This document shows positions 1-6,178 of a DNA stretch of 8,488 bases, in pieces (the first letter of the stretch is position 1; every line of letters begins with the position of its first letter). The position numbers and the translations under genes were made by a program. This stretch comes from Ignavibacteriales bacterium. Lineage in GTDB: Bacteria; Bacteroidota; Ignavibacteria; Ignavibacteriales; Ignavibacteriaceae. The notes beneath the pieces were generated by a model. It saw only the letters and a list, made by a program, of their open reading frames with translations, searched no databases and was not told the origin of the DNA. The DNA is taken from contig PLNZ01000371.1 in the NCBI GenBank assembly GCA_003142915.1, positions 1-8,488 of the forward strand, in the 5' to 3' direction.

Positions 1-1947
1 TTTATTTATAAAATTTATAGCTTTCAGTCCGGCTTCTGCCAGAAGTTTTAAATTCAAAGCCATCGGCGTCATTTCCCGCAAGATTGGAGATGATTGAATA
101 ATTTCAATCAACTTTGGATAATTTTCTTTCCACAGGCTCAATTCAGATATAATATTATCTGCAGCGTCTTTATTTCCGGATAAATATTCATCAACTTTAT
201 TTCTAAACTTTCTGCTGATGTTTGATTCGGGATTTGCAGCATCTACAGTGCGCGTGTAAGGGGAAAATGAATTATAATGTACTTCTTGAGAAATCCTTGC
301 ATATCCCTTTAAAGGTTCAATTACGTCGACAAAATCTTTCAGGGCACTTATATCATTACCGCCTGTCAATCTTCTTAGCATCATATCATAATTCTTTAGC
401 TGCGTTACCCCGCAGTCTTCAAGCTTATGATTTATTATATCAAGTCTTCTGTACATATCCCTAACATCTTCGACAGAGGCCGGAGACCAGAGTCTTTCCG
501 CAATTGCAGCCGTCCTTGGCCAGATGCGGGAATCAATATTTTCAGGTGTTACAAGTTCACTCCACATAGCTGCTTCACCCCCTAATATATTTTTGACGGC
601 AGTTCCGCTTAATATAGAATCAACAGGCACAGGATCATTTAGATAATGAACCGAAGCGGGCTCGCAATGGTCAAGATAATATCCGTAAGATAATATTCCT
701 TTATATCCTTTCAGGGCGGCATCCTGCAATGCCGATTGGCCGCGCCATGATTGTATAACGATATCTTCCGGCATACCCGGCTGAAGAATTTCATCCCAAC
801 CTATCATTTTCTTATGATACTTAGATATTATTTTCCGAATCCGTTTAGTGAAATAAGCCTGAAGCTGTTCCGTTGTACTAAAATGATGAGATGCCATAAA
901 TTTTTGTATAGGTTTATTTTTGCTCCAGTCTTTCCCGTTATTTTCATCACCGCCTATATGAATGTATTCATCGGGAAAAAGCTTAGACATCTCTTTAAAA
1001 AACTTATCGAAAAATTGATATGTTGCTTTGTTAGCCGGGTTGAAAACCGGATTAAAAATTCCCCAACTTCTTTCTATTTTATTTTCAGGATTTTGCTCTC
1101 TTTGATCCTTAGGCAGACTTGAAAATTCCGGATAAGCGATAAGCCAGCTTGTTGAATGCCCCGGGATATCAAATTCAGGTATTACGCGTATTCCCCTCTC
1201 GCCGGCATAAGAAATAATATCTTTTATTTGCTGCTGCGTATAATAAAAGCCATCGGAGCCGAGTTTTGTAAGTTCCGGAAAAGTTTTACTTTCCACGCGG
1301 AATCCCTGGTCATCGCTTAAATGCAAATGCAGTACATTCATTTTCAAAAAAGTCATCGCGTCCAGATTTCTTTTAATAACATCAACGGGCATAAAATGGC
1401 GGCTTACATCAATCATTAATCCGCGCCATTGAAAGCGGGGCTTATCGATAATCTTTACTGCAGGGAAATAATAACCAATGCTGTCTGAACATAATAATTG
1501 AAGAAAAGTTTGCAATCCATGTATTGCGCCTAAATCAGTTTCTGCAGATAATTCAATTTTTAAAGGCGTAATTGTCAATGTATAAGATTCATCTTCATTT
1601 AACACCAGTTTACCGGGATTTTTACATTCAATTACAAACTCTGATTTGTTACTATATTTAGTTACTTTGGAATCTGCTCTGGTAATAAAATCCTGAGTAA
1701 GGAAAAAACCTGTCTGACCCGATAAGTGCCGGAGTGCCCTCGTTGCAGAGCCATACAGCCGCTTATCAGGGTTTCCTTTAATAGAAATTGTAAATGCAGT
1801 ATCCAGTCTGAACCTTCCGTCCATTTTAATAAGCTTTTCTGGAACAGGCATAAGATTACAGGAAGTATCATTTCCCTGAGAAAAGGTAGACGTTATTGAA
1901 ATAAATAAAAAAATAATAATGTACGGAATAGTTTTACAAAGCTTCAT
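1..1947 (-). CDS. Secreted family 20 beta-N-acetylhexosaminidase (3' end beyond the left edge)
   Basis: This frame is open from an ATG at 1947-1945 to base 1 without a stop, giving 649 visible residues; the C-terminus lies outside the window. The start follows GGAGG (1956-1952) with a 4-base spacer. Residues 1-23 look like a signal peptide: a Lys at each end of a short basic start, then an Ile/Phe-rich core ending in TFSQ. Residues about 30-160 match the GH20 N-terminal accessory domain. About 165-510 is the TIM barrel: WRGLMIDVSRHF starts at W174 (substrate Arg R175), and the catalytic pair D334-E335 sits in HIGGDEN. W384, W401, Y424, D426 and W462 match the -1 subsite residues of known GH20 enzymes. 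Family knowledge: substrate-assisted retaining removal of terminal GlcNAc/GalNAc from chitin oligomers or glycans in the periplasm or outside the cell. A helical tail with a VDAANPES motif follows, as in longer bacterial GH20s. It is separated from the upstream reductase gene by a terminator. The family call is firm; the substrate is not known. Confidence 0.95.
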   Translation of the reverse strand, partial: MKLCKTIPYIIIFLFISITSTFSQGNDTSCNLMPVPEKLIKMDGRFRLDTAFTISIKGNPDKRLYGSATRALRHLSGQTGFFLTQDFITRADSKVTKYSNKSEFVIECKNPGKLVLNEDESYTLTITPLKIELSAETDLGAIHGLQTFLQLLCSDSIGYYFPAVKIIDKPRFQWRGLMIDVSRHFMPVDVIKRNLDAMTFLKMNVLHLHLSDDQGFRVESKTFPELTKLGSDGFYYTQQQIKDIISYAGERGIRVIPEFDIPGHSTSWLIAYPEFSSLPKDQREQNPENKIERSWGIFNPVFNPANKATYQFFDKFFKEMSKLFPDEYIHIGGDENNGKDWSKNKPIQKFMASHHFSTTEQLQAYFTKRIRKIISKYHKKMIGWDEILQPGMPEDIVIQSWRGQSALQDAALKGYKGILSYGYYLDHCEPASVHYLNDPVPVDSILSGTAVKNILGGEAAMWSELVTPENIDSRIWPRTAAIAERLWSPASVEDVRDMYRRLDIINHKLEDCGVTQLKNYDMMLRRLTGGNDISALKDFVDVIEPLKGYARISQEVHYNSFSPYTRTVDAANPESNISRKFRNKVDEYLSGNKDAADNIISELSLWKENYPKLIEIIQSSPILREMTPMALNLKLLAEAGLKAINFINK

Positions 1948-1997
1948 TTTACCTCCGGATAAATCTTAATAAATGAACGCCCCCGGGAAAATAATCA

Positions 1998-2003
1998 ATT
2001 ATA
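1998..2003 (-). promoter_or_regulatory. Possible -10 element (TATAAT) for the GH20 gene
   Basis: The minus strand reads a perfect TATAAT here, about 50 bases upstream of the GH20 start and just downstream of the terminator of the preceding gene. That is where a new promoter would be needed. No good -35 hexamer lies 16-18 bases upstream; that stretch is the T-rich run of the terminator. The region is AT-rich, so a chance match is possible. Confidence 0.35.
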
Positions 2004-2022
2004 TGCCTGCTAAATTAAATAT

Positions 2023-2046
2023 AAAAAAAAACCGGGTAAAACCCGG
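2023..2046 (-). terminator. Intrinsic terminator after the aldo/keto reductase gene
   Basis: A perfect 6-bp GC-rich stem (2032-2037 pairing with 2041-2046) closes a three-base loop. On the minus strand it is followed at once by a run of nine T (2031-2023). It begins about 33 bases after the stop codon of the reductase that ends at 2080. Stem, tight loop and T-run are the classic rho-independent pattern. It separates that gene from the downstream GH20 gene. Read on the plus strand the T-run is short, and no plus-strand gene is present to be ended. Confidence 0.88.
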
Positions 2047-2079
2047 CTTTAAATTTATAAATGATATTTTAAAGAAATT

Positions 2080-3051
2080 TTACCACGCATAAGCTTCCGG
2101 TGCCTGATTACCAGGCCCGGGCCAAATTTCATCAAGCTTTTTCAATATATCTGCGGAAAGTTTTATATCAACGGCTGCCGCATTCTGTTCAAACTGTTCC
2201 AGTGTCCTTGGACCAACAATAGGTGAAGTTATTACGGGATTGTGCAAAGTCCATGCTAATGCAACATCGGCAGGACTATGATTTATTTCTTTACAAAGTT
2301 TTTCATAGGCTTCAATTTTCGGGCGAAGTATTTCCGCCGAGCGTTGGAGCGGTTCGCGGCTTCTGCGCTGACCATCTTTTATCTTTTCAAGTACGCCGGC
2401 TAAGATACCTCCGCCGATAGGGCTCCAGGGTATTACTCCAACACCCATAGCTTTACATGCCGGAATCACTTCAAGTTCAATGTGTCTGTTTCTTAAGCTA
2501 TAAATACTTTGTTCGGAAACCAATCCTAAAAAATTTCTTCGTTTAGCGGCGTAATTTGCTTCAACAATATTCCATGCAGCAAAATTACTGCTTCCTACAT
2601 AAATAACTTTTCCTTCATTTACAAGGCATTCCATTGCCTGCCATATTTCATCCCACGGGGTCTCACGGTCAATATGGTGCATTTGATAAAGATCTATATG
2701 ATCCGTTTTCAAACGTCTAAGACTATCCTCACATGCTTTGCGAATATGATAAGCGGAAAGCTTTGAATCATTCACCATTTCTCCCATTTTGTTGTAAACT
2801 TTCGTAGCTAATACAATCTTATCACGATTTTTACTTTTTTCCAGCCAGTTACCAATAATGCTTTCAGTAGTACCGGGGCCAAGCTTTCCACCGTAAATAT
2901 CTGCCGTATCAAAATAATTTACACCAAGTTCTAATGCTTTATTCATTATTTTAAAGCTGTCCGCTTCTGATGTATACTCGCCGAAATTCATAGTGCCGAG
3001 ACAAATTTTACTTACAAGTAAACCGCTTCTTCCAAGATGTGTGTAATGCAT
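2080..3051 (-). CDS. Aldo/keto reductase (NADPH-type, 323 aa)
   Basis: This is a soluble (beta/alpha)8-barrel carbonyl reductase of the aldo/keto reductase superfamily, which reduces aldehydes or ketones with NAD(P)H. The N-terminus YTHLGRSGLLVSKICLGTMNFG is typical of bacterial members. The catalytic tetrad is visible as D48 and Y53 (FDTADIY), K84 (LATK) and H125 (LYQMHH). VGSSNF near 152-157, SEQSIYSL near 189-196 and the SPIVGPRTLEQ stretch near the C-terminus are the usual strand-end and cofactor-binding segments. The C-terminus ends PEAYAW, as in many bacterial AKRs annotated only as oxidoreductases. The ATG at 3051-3049 has GGAG seven bases upstream. Length is normal for the family. It lies 114 bp after the hydroxyacid dehydrogenase gene, across a palindromic element, and may be the last gene of that cluster or have its own promoter. 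A terminator follows. The substrate cannot be told; it is clearly different from the other AKR in the window. Confidence 0.93.
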   Translation of the reverse strand: MHYTHLGRSGLLVSKICLGTMNFGEYTSEADSFKIMNKALELGVNYFDTADIYGGKLGPGTTESIIGNWLEKSKNRDKIVLATKVYNKMGEMVNDSKLSAYHIRKACEDSLRRLKTDHIDLYQMHHIDRETPWDEIWQAMECLVNEGKVIYVGSSNFAAWNIVEANYAAKRRNFLGLVSEQSIYSLRNRHIELEVIPACKAMGVGVIPWSPIGGGILAGVLEKIKDGQRRSREPLQRSAEILRPKIEAYEKLCKEINHSPADVALAWTLHNPVITSPIVGPRTLEQFEQNAAAVDIKLSADILKKLDEIWPGPGNQAPEAYAW

Positions 3052-3083
3052 TTCAACTCTCCGTATGTTTAATGTAGATGATA

Positions 3084-3122
3084 GTAAAGCGAAGCACTAA
3101 GCGATTCAGCGAATCACTTTAC
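3084..3122. repeat. 39-bp imperfect palindromic intergenic element
   Basis: The element has near-perfect 9-bp terminal inverted repeats, GTAAAGCGA at the left and TCACTTTAC at the right (8 of 9 pair). Inside is a hairpin of five perfect pairs (3103-3107 with 3111-3115, loop AGC), extended by three more pairs past one mismatch. It also contains a direct repeat: AGCGAAGCACTA at 3088-3099 and AGCGAATCACTT at 3108-3119 match at 10 of 12 bases, with a third AGCGA at 3100-3104. It is GC-richer than the surrounding spacer. It lies between the hydroxyacid dehydrogenase stop and the AKR start. Without a T-run on either side it is a poor intrinsic terminator. It could be a REP-like dispersed repeat, an mRNA-stabilising hairpin or an operator. 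Confidence 0.55.
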
Positions 3123-3165
3123 AATAATATTATTTTACAATTTCTCAGTTATAATTTAGAAATAT

Positions 3166-4140
3166 TTAATCCCTTTTAACAATACCTCTGACAGGTTTGT
3201 TTTCTATAAAATTCACAACATTTTCTGCAGCACGTTTCTGACCGTCAATTAATGAGTCCGCTATTACTGCTGAGTTATGCGGTGAGCCGATTACATTCGG
3301 AAGATCAAGGAATGGAAAATTTAATCTGAACTCTCCGTTTCTAAATGGTTCTATCCACCAGGCATCAATTCCTGCAGAAAACTCCGGATTTGATACTAAA
3401 TGATCGAATAAATCTTTCTCTACAATTAAATCCCCCCTTGCGATATTAATTAATATTGCAGTTGGTTTCATTAATTCCAATTCCCGTTTTCCAATAAAAC
3501 CCCTGGTTAAATTATTTAAAGGAATTGAAAGAATAACTATATCCGATTTACTTAAAACATAATCCAAATCATTTAGCGTTCCGATGAACTCAATATCCGC
3601 ATCAGTCGCGCCGCTTGTGTTAACAGCTAAAGTTTTCACGCCAAAATTTTTTAGCAACTCTGCAGCGGCTTTACCGATGCCGCCAAACCCGATTATACCT
3701 GCTATGGAATTTTTTAATGACCGGTTAAGTGTTATTTGATCAAACTCACCCTGCAGCAGCTTTTTATGATTTATTAAAAGGCGCTTGGAAAGGGCTAATA
3801 TCATTGCAACTATATGCTCAGCCATTGGTTCGGCATAAGCTCCCTGATTTGCTGCAATTAAACAATCATCAGGGAATATATTAAAATTAAGATGATCATA
3901 CCCGGCGGATAAAAGTTGAATAAACCTAAGCCGGTTAAATAAAGTTTTTCCCGCGCCATTTAATTCCTTAGGAACATTCCATGTTAAAAGGATATCAGCT
4001 TTTTCCAATACTTTCTCACGGTCCTCTTTATTGACGTCTTTTAAAAAGATAACATTAGCTTTGTTTCCAAGCGCTTCTTTATAAAGATAACGTTCATTTT
4101 CAGCTATATAAAATGTAACGGCAACATTCATGAAATTCAT
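3166..4140 (-). CDS. D-isomer-specific 2-hydroxyacid dehydrogenase (324 aa)
   Basis: This soluble enzyme belongs to the D-2-hydroxyacid dehydrogenase family, which interconverts 2-keto acids and D-2-hydroxy acids with NAD(P)H. The split N-terminal catalytic domain (about 1-105) includes the substrate loop LLSAGYDHL (76-84). The Rossmann domain (about 106-290) has the dinucleotide motif GFGGIG at 151-156. The three catalytic residues are visible: R235 in NIARGDL, E264 in WWIEP and H288 in SPHNS. The end of the second Rossmann strand reads AVNTSG, so the acidic residue that usually selects NAD is absent; NADP use is an inference. The ATG at 4140-4138 is preferred because an AGG lies about nine bases upstream, overlapping the stop of the preceding AKR; a second in-frame ATG three codons later has no such site. 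The 10-bp gap to the AKR upstream means the two are almost certainly co-transcribed. It could be a glyoxylate/hydroxypyruvate reductase or a phosphoglycerate dehydrogenase-like enzyme; the substrate is open. Confidence 0.92.
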   Translation of the reverse strand: MNFMNVAVTFYIAENERYLYKEALGNKANVIFLKDVNKEDREKVLEKADILLTWNVPKELNGAGKTLFNRLRFIQLLSAGYDHLNFNIFPDDCLIAANQGAYAEPMAEHIVAMILALSKRLLINHKKLLQGEFDQITLNRSLKNSIAGIIGFGGIGKAAAELLKNFGVKTLAVNTSGATDADIEFIGTLNDLDYVLSKSDIVILSIPLNNLTRGFIGKRELELMKPTAILINIARGDLIVEKDLFDHLVSNPEFSAGIDAWWIEPFRNGEFRLNFPFLDLPNVIGSPHNSAVIADSLIDGQKRAAENVVNFIENKPVRGIVKRD

Positions 4141-4150
4141 TTCATCTTAC

Positions 4151-5134
4151 CTAACGGTTTACCGTATTCATAGTATTCTCCGGGTAACGCGATCCTTTGG
4201 CTACATTCTTAGGAGCAATTTTTTCCAATAACTCAAGTTCTTCTTTTGTTAAACTCACATTAACAGCTTCTACATTCTCTTCAAGATACTTAATACGTTT
4301 TGTACCGGCTATCGGTACAACATCTTCTCCCTGTGCCAGCAGCCAGGCAAGTGCGAGCTGTGGTGCAGCACAGTTTTTCTTCGCCGCAAGTTCTTCAATT
4401 TGTTTAACAATAGAAAGATTATATTCAAAGTTTTCTCCCTGAAATCTTGGATTGAAACGGCGGAAATCATTTTCAGCAAGGTTATCAATCTTTTTAATTG
4501 CTCCCGTAAGAAAACCACGGCCTAATGGACTGTAGGCGACAAAACCAATTCCCAGTTCACGGCAGGTTGATAACGCACCGTCTTCCGGGTCGCGTGTCCA
4601 AAGCGAATATTCAGACTGCAAAGCTGTAATGGGATGAACACTATAGGCACGTTTGATTGTATTTGGCGATGCCTCAGATAATCCTATATACCTGACTTTG
4701 CCTTCTTCAACCAACTTAGACATAGCCCCGACGGTATCTTCAATCGGCGTTTCTATATCAACACGATGAAGATAATAAAGATCAATCACATTTATATTTA
4801 ATCTCTTTAAACTTGCTTCACAAGCTTTTTTGACATATTCGGGTTTTCCGTTGTAACCTCGTGAACCATCGGAATGCCGGACAATACCAAACTTCGTTGC
4901 AAGTACAACTTTATCTCTTCTATCATTAATAGCTCTTCCCACAAGTTCTTCATTATGCCCTATGCCGTACATATCGGCAGTATCTAAAAAATTTACGCCG
5001 AGTTCAATTGCCCTGTGAATTGTCTTTACAGACTCTTCATCATCGGTTTTTCCATAGAACTCGGACATTCCCATGCAGCCTAATCCGACTGCAGAAACAA
5101 ATAAATTCGATTTACCAAGTTTTCTTTTTAACAT
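4151..5134 (-). CDS. Aldo/keto reductase, AKR13-like (327 aa)
   Basis: This NADPH-type aldo/keto reductase resembles the AKR13 group, often annotated as aryl-alcohol dehydrogenase-like or auxin-induced-protein-like. Visible family marks are GLGCMGMSEFYG at 17-28, the tetrad D51 and Y56 (LDTADMY), K81 (ATK) and H123 (LYYLHRVD), IGLSEAS near 149-155, LQSEYSLW near 172-179, AYSPLGRGFLTG around 200-212, and PIAGTKRIKYLEENV near the C-terminus. The LHRVD sequence and the GRGFLTG loop favour AKR13 over the lineage of the second AKR at 2080-3051. Length is normal. The ATG at 5134-5132 has AGG six bases upstream. The gene sits 85 bp after the dienelactone hydrolase gene and 10 bp before the hydroxyacid dehydrogenase, so at least the latter pair shares an mRNA. 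Known relatives reduce aromatic, aliphatic and 2-oxo aldehydes; the substrate here is not shown by the sequence. Confidence 0.94.
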   Translation of the reverse strand: MLKRKLGKSNLFVSAVGLGCMGMSEFYGKTDDEESVKTIHRAIELGVNFLDTADMYGIGHNEELVGRAINDRRDKVVLATKFGIVRHSDGSRGYNGKPEYVKKACEASLKRLNINVIDLYYLHRVDIETPIEDTVGAMSKLVEEGKVRYIGLSEASPNTIKRAYSVHPITALQSEYSLWTRDPEDGALSTCRELGIGFVAYSPLGRGFLTGAIKKIDNLAENDFRRFNPRFQGENFEYNLSIVKQIEELAAKKNCAAPQLALAWLLAQGEDVVPIAGTKRIKYLEENVEAVNVSLTKEELELLEKIAPKNVAKGSRYPENTMNTVNR

Positions 5135-5193
5135 TTTTAACCTGCAATTTGTTTATAAGTAATTTACAAAAATAAATTAATTTAATCAGTTCC

Positions 5194-5206
5194 CCCGTAT
5201 GGGCTG
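5194..5206 (-). other. Weak hairpin between the hydrolase and AKR13-like genes
   Basis: The 85-bp spacer contains a CCC/GGG stem with a four-base loop (5194-5196 with 5201-5203). A possible CAG/CTG extension (5187-5189 with 5204-5206) is offset by unpaired bases. On the minus strand an AT-rich run with TTTATTTTTG follows. It might slow or partly end transcription between the two genes, but the stem is short and the following run is not pure T. It is given as a weak structure only. Confidence 0.25.
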
Positions 5207-5219
5207 GAAGAGAATTGCT

Positions 5220-5936
5220 TTAACTCTTCATAACATAAGAATTCAAAAACGCGATTGCCAAAGCCCATGCTTGTTTAGCCGCATCAGGGTTATAGCTTGC
5301 ACGGGCATTACAAAAAAAGCCATGATCTGCATTTGAAAAAACAATATTAACATAATTTTTATTATTCAATTTCAAAGATGCAGTTATTGTGTTTATCTGA
5401 TTCTCATCTATATGCTTATCAAGTCCGCCCCAGAACATTAACATTGGCGCATGGATATCCGGTACCCGATCCAATATTGAGGGCATACCTCCGCCGTAAA
5501 AAGATATAGCGGCTTTCAAGTTTAATAATGTATTTGCAAGAAACGATACTCTGCCACCCATGCAAAATCCTATTGAGGCAACTTCGTTTGACAGTAGCCG
5601 CTTCTCATTCTTAAGCCACTCATTAACCGATATAATATCGGCGATTAATCCTTCATTAGTAAGCGCCTGGACATGTACCCATGTACTTTCGAAATCATTA
5701 TAATTACCTTCAAAGCCCTTTCCTGTACGATGAAATAATTCAGGGGCAATTGATATAAAACCTTCTTCAGCAAATCTTCCGGTAATATCCCGTATATGTG
5801 AGCTTATTCCGAAGGCTTCCTGGAATACTAATATGCCGGGATGTTTTTCGGAATCTTTGGGACGGGCAACAAAAGCTGCCATTGTTGTACCGTCGGAAAC
5901 GTTCAGGGAAATATCTTCAATTACAACTCCACTCAT
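5220..5936 (-). CDS. Dienelactone hydrolase-family alpha/beta hydrolase (238 aa)
   Basis: This is a single-domain alpha/beta hydrolase of the dienelactone hydrolase family, probably cytoplasmic since no signal peptide or membrane segment is seen. The Cys-His-Asp triad is complete: C125 in the nucleophile elbow GFCMGG (123-128), D173 in FWGGLDKHI and H205 in NADHGF. E40 in FQEAFG matches the conserved Glu that controls the Cys in the founder enzyme. Length and spacing match the family (about 230-240 residues). The ATG at 5936-5934 has GAGG five bases upstream. Family knowledge: hydrolysis of cyclic enol lactones in chlorocatechol breakdown, but most genomic members act on unknown esters or lactones, and no ring-cleavage genes are seen nearby to support aromatic breakdown. 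It appears to be the first gene of a cluster with two AKRs and a hydroxyacid dehydrogenase, preceded by a 242-bp non-coding region that must hold its promoter. Confidence 0.94.
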   Translation of the reverse strand: MSGVVIEDISLNVSDGTTMAAFVARPKDSEKHPGILVFQEAFGISSHIRDITGRFAEEGFISIAPELFHRTGKGFEGNYNDFESTWVHVQALTNEGLIADIISVNEWLKNEKRLLSNEVASIGFCMGGRVSFLANTLLNLKAAISFYGGGMPSILDRVPDIHAPMLMFWGGLDKHIDENQINTITASLKLNNKNYVNIVFSNADHGFFCNARASYNPDAAKQAWALAIAFLNSYVMKS

Positions 5937-5968
5937 CTTTACCTCGGAAATGATAAATATTGAAACTT

Positions 5969-5988
5969 AAACAGGTGTAAAACTGTTT
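5969..5988. promoter_or_regulatory. Inverted repeat upstream of the hydrolase gene, possible operator
   Basis: AAACAG at 5969-5974 and CTGTTT at 5983-5988 are perfect inverted copies separated by eight bases. They lie 33-52 bases upstream of the start codon of the dienelactone hydrolase gene. The size and position suit a dimeric repressor site in a promoter, or a 5'-leader hairpin. No regulator gene is in the window to pair it with. The surrounding DNA is very AT-rich, so a 6-bp palindrome could occur by chance. Confidence 0.3.
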
Positions 5989-6148
5989 TTAAAATATTAT
6001 TTGTTTTAATAATAATAAATTTCCGGATATTTTATTTTATAGAAAGATGTATGGATCACTAAATTTTTGTAAAGCGTTTTCCGTCACTTTTACTTGCAAT
6101 TACGTTATAAAAAAATAATTTGGCCTGTATTTGTTGAATAACACAATA

Positions 6149-6167
6149 GGCAGATATAAAATCCGCC
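6149..6167 (-). terminator. Possible terminator hairpin after the RND pump gene
   Basis: The transcript of the minus strand can form a seven-pair stem (6167-6161 with 6155-6149, one G-U pair), plus one more A-U pair outside, around a five-base loop. It begins about 12 bases after the pump stop codon, where a terminator is expected. The following bases (TATTGTGTT) are U-rich but not a clean U-run, so termination may be weak. A 242-bp gap to the next gene also argues that the transcript ends near here. Confidence 0.5.
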
Positions 6168-6178
6168 TTGAATAATTT

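Noticed and set aside
222..464. Plus-strand open frame of 80 codons
   Set aside because: Antisense to the C-terminal part of the GH20 gene, whose translated sequence is coherent here; no domain or start signal.
751..1122. Plus-strand open frame of 123 codons, rich in Phe, Ile and Leu
   Set aside because: It lies antisense inside the GH20 catalytic barrel, over the codons of the D-E catalytic pair. It has no ribosome binding site or recognisable domain.
1662..1871. Short minus-strand frame within the GH20 gene, raising the question of a broken gene
   Set aside because: It is another frame of the same strand. The true GH20 frame runs unbroken from 1947 to the window edge, so there is no frameshift.
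3123..3134. Perfect 12-base palindrome AATAATATTATT
   Set aside because: Composed only of A and T in an AT-rich spacer; the chance of such a palindrome is high and no function is suggested.
5220..5936. Aromatic ring-cleavage (chlorocatechol) pathway operon
   Set aside because: Only the dienelactone hydrolase-like gene fits. No dioxygenase, cycloisomerase or maleylacetate reductase is present, and the family is functionally broad.
6098..6120. TATAAC-like -10 sequence upstream of the hydrolase gene
   Set aside because: It is about 170 bases from the start, lacks a -35 partner at the right distance, and several equally weak matches occur in the same AT-rich gap.
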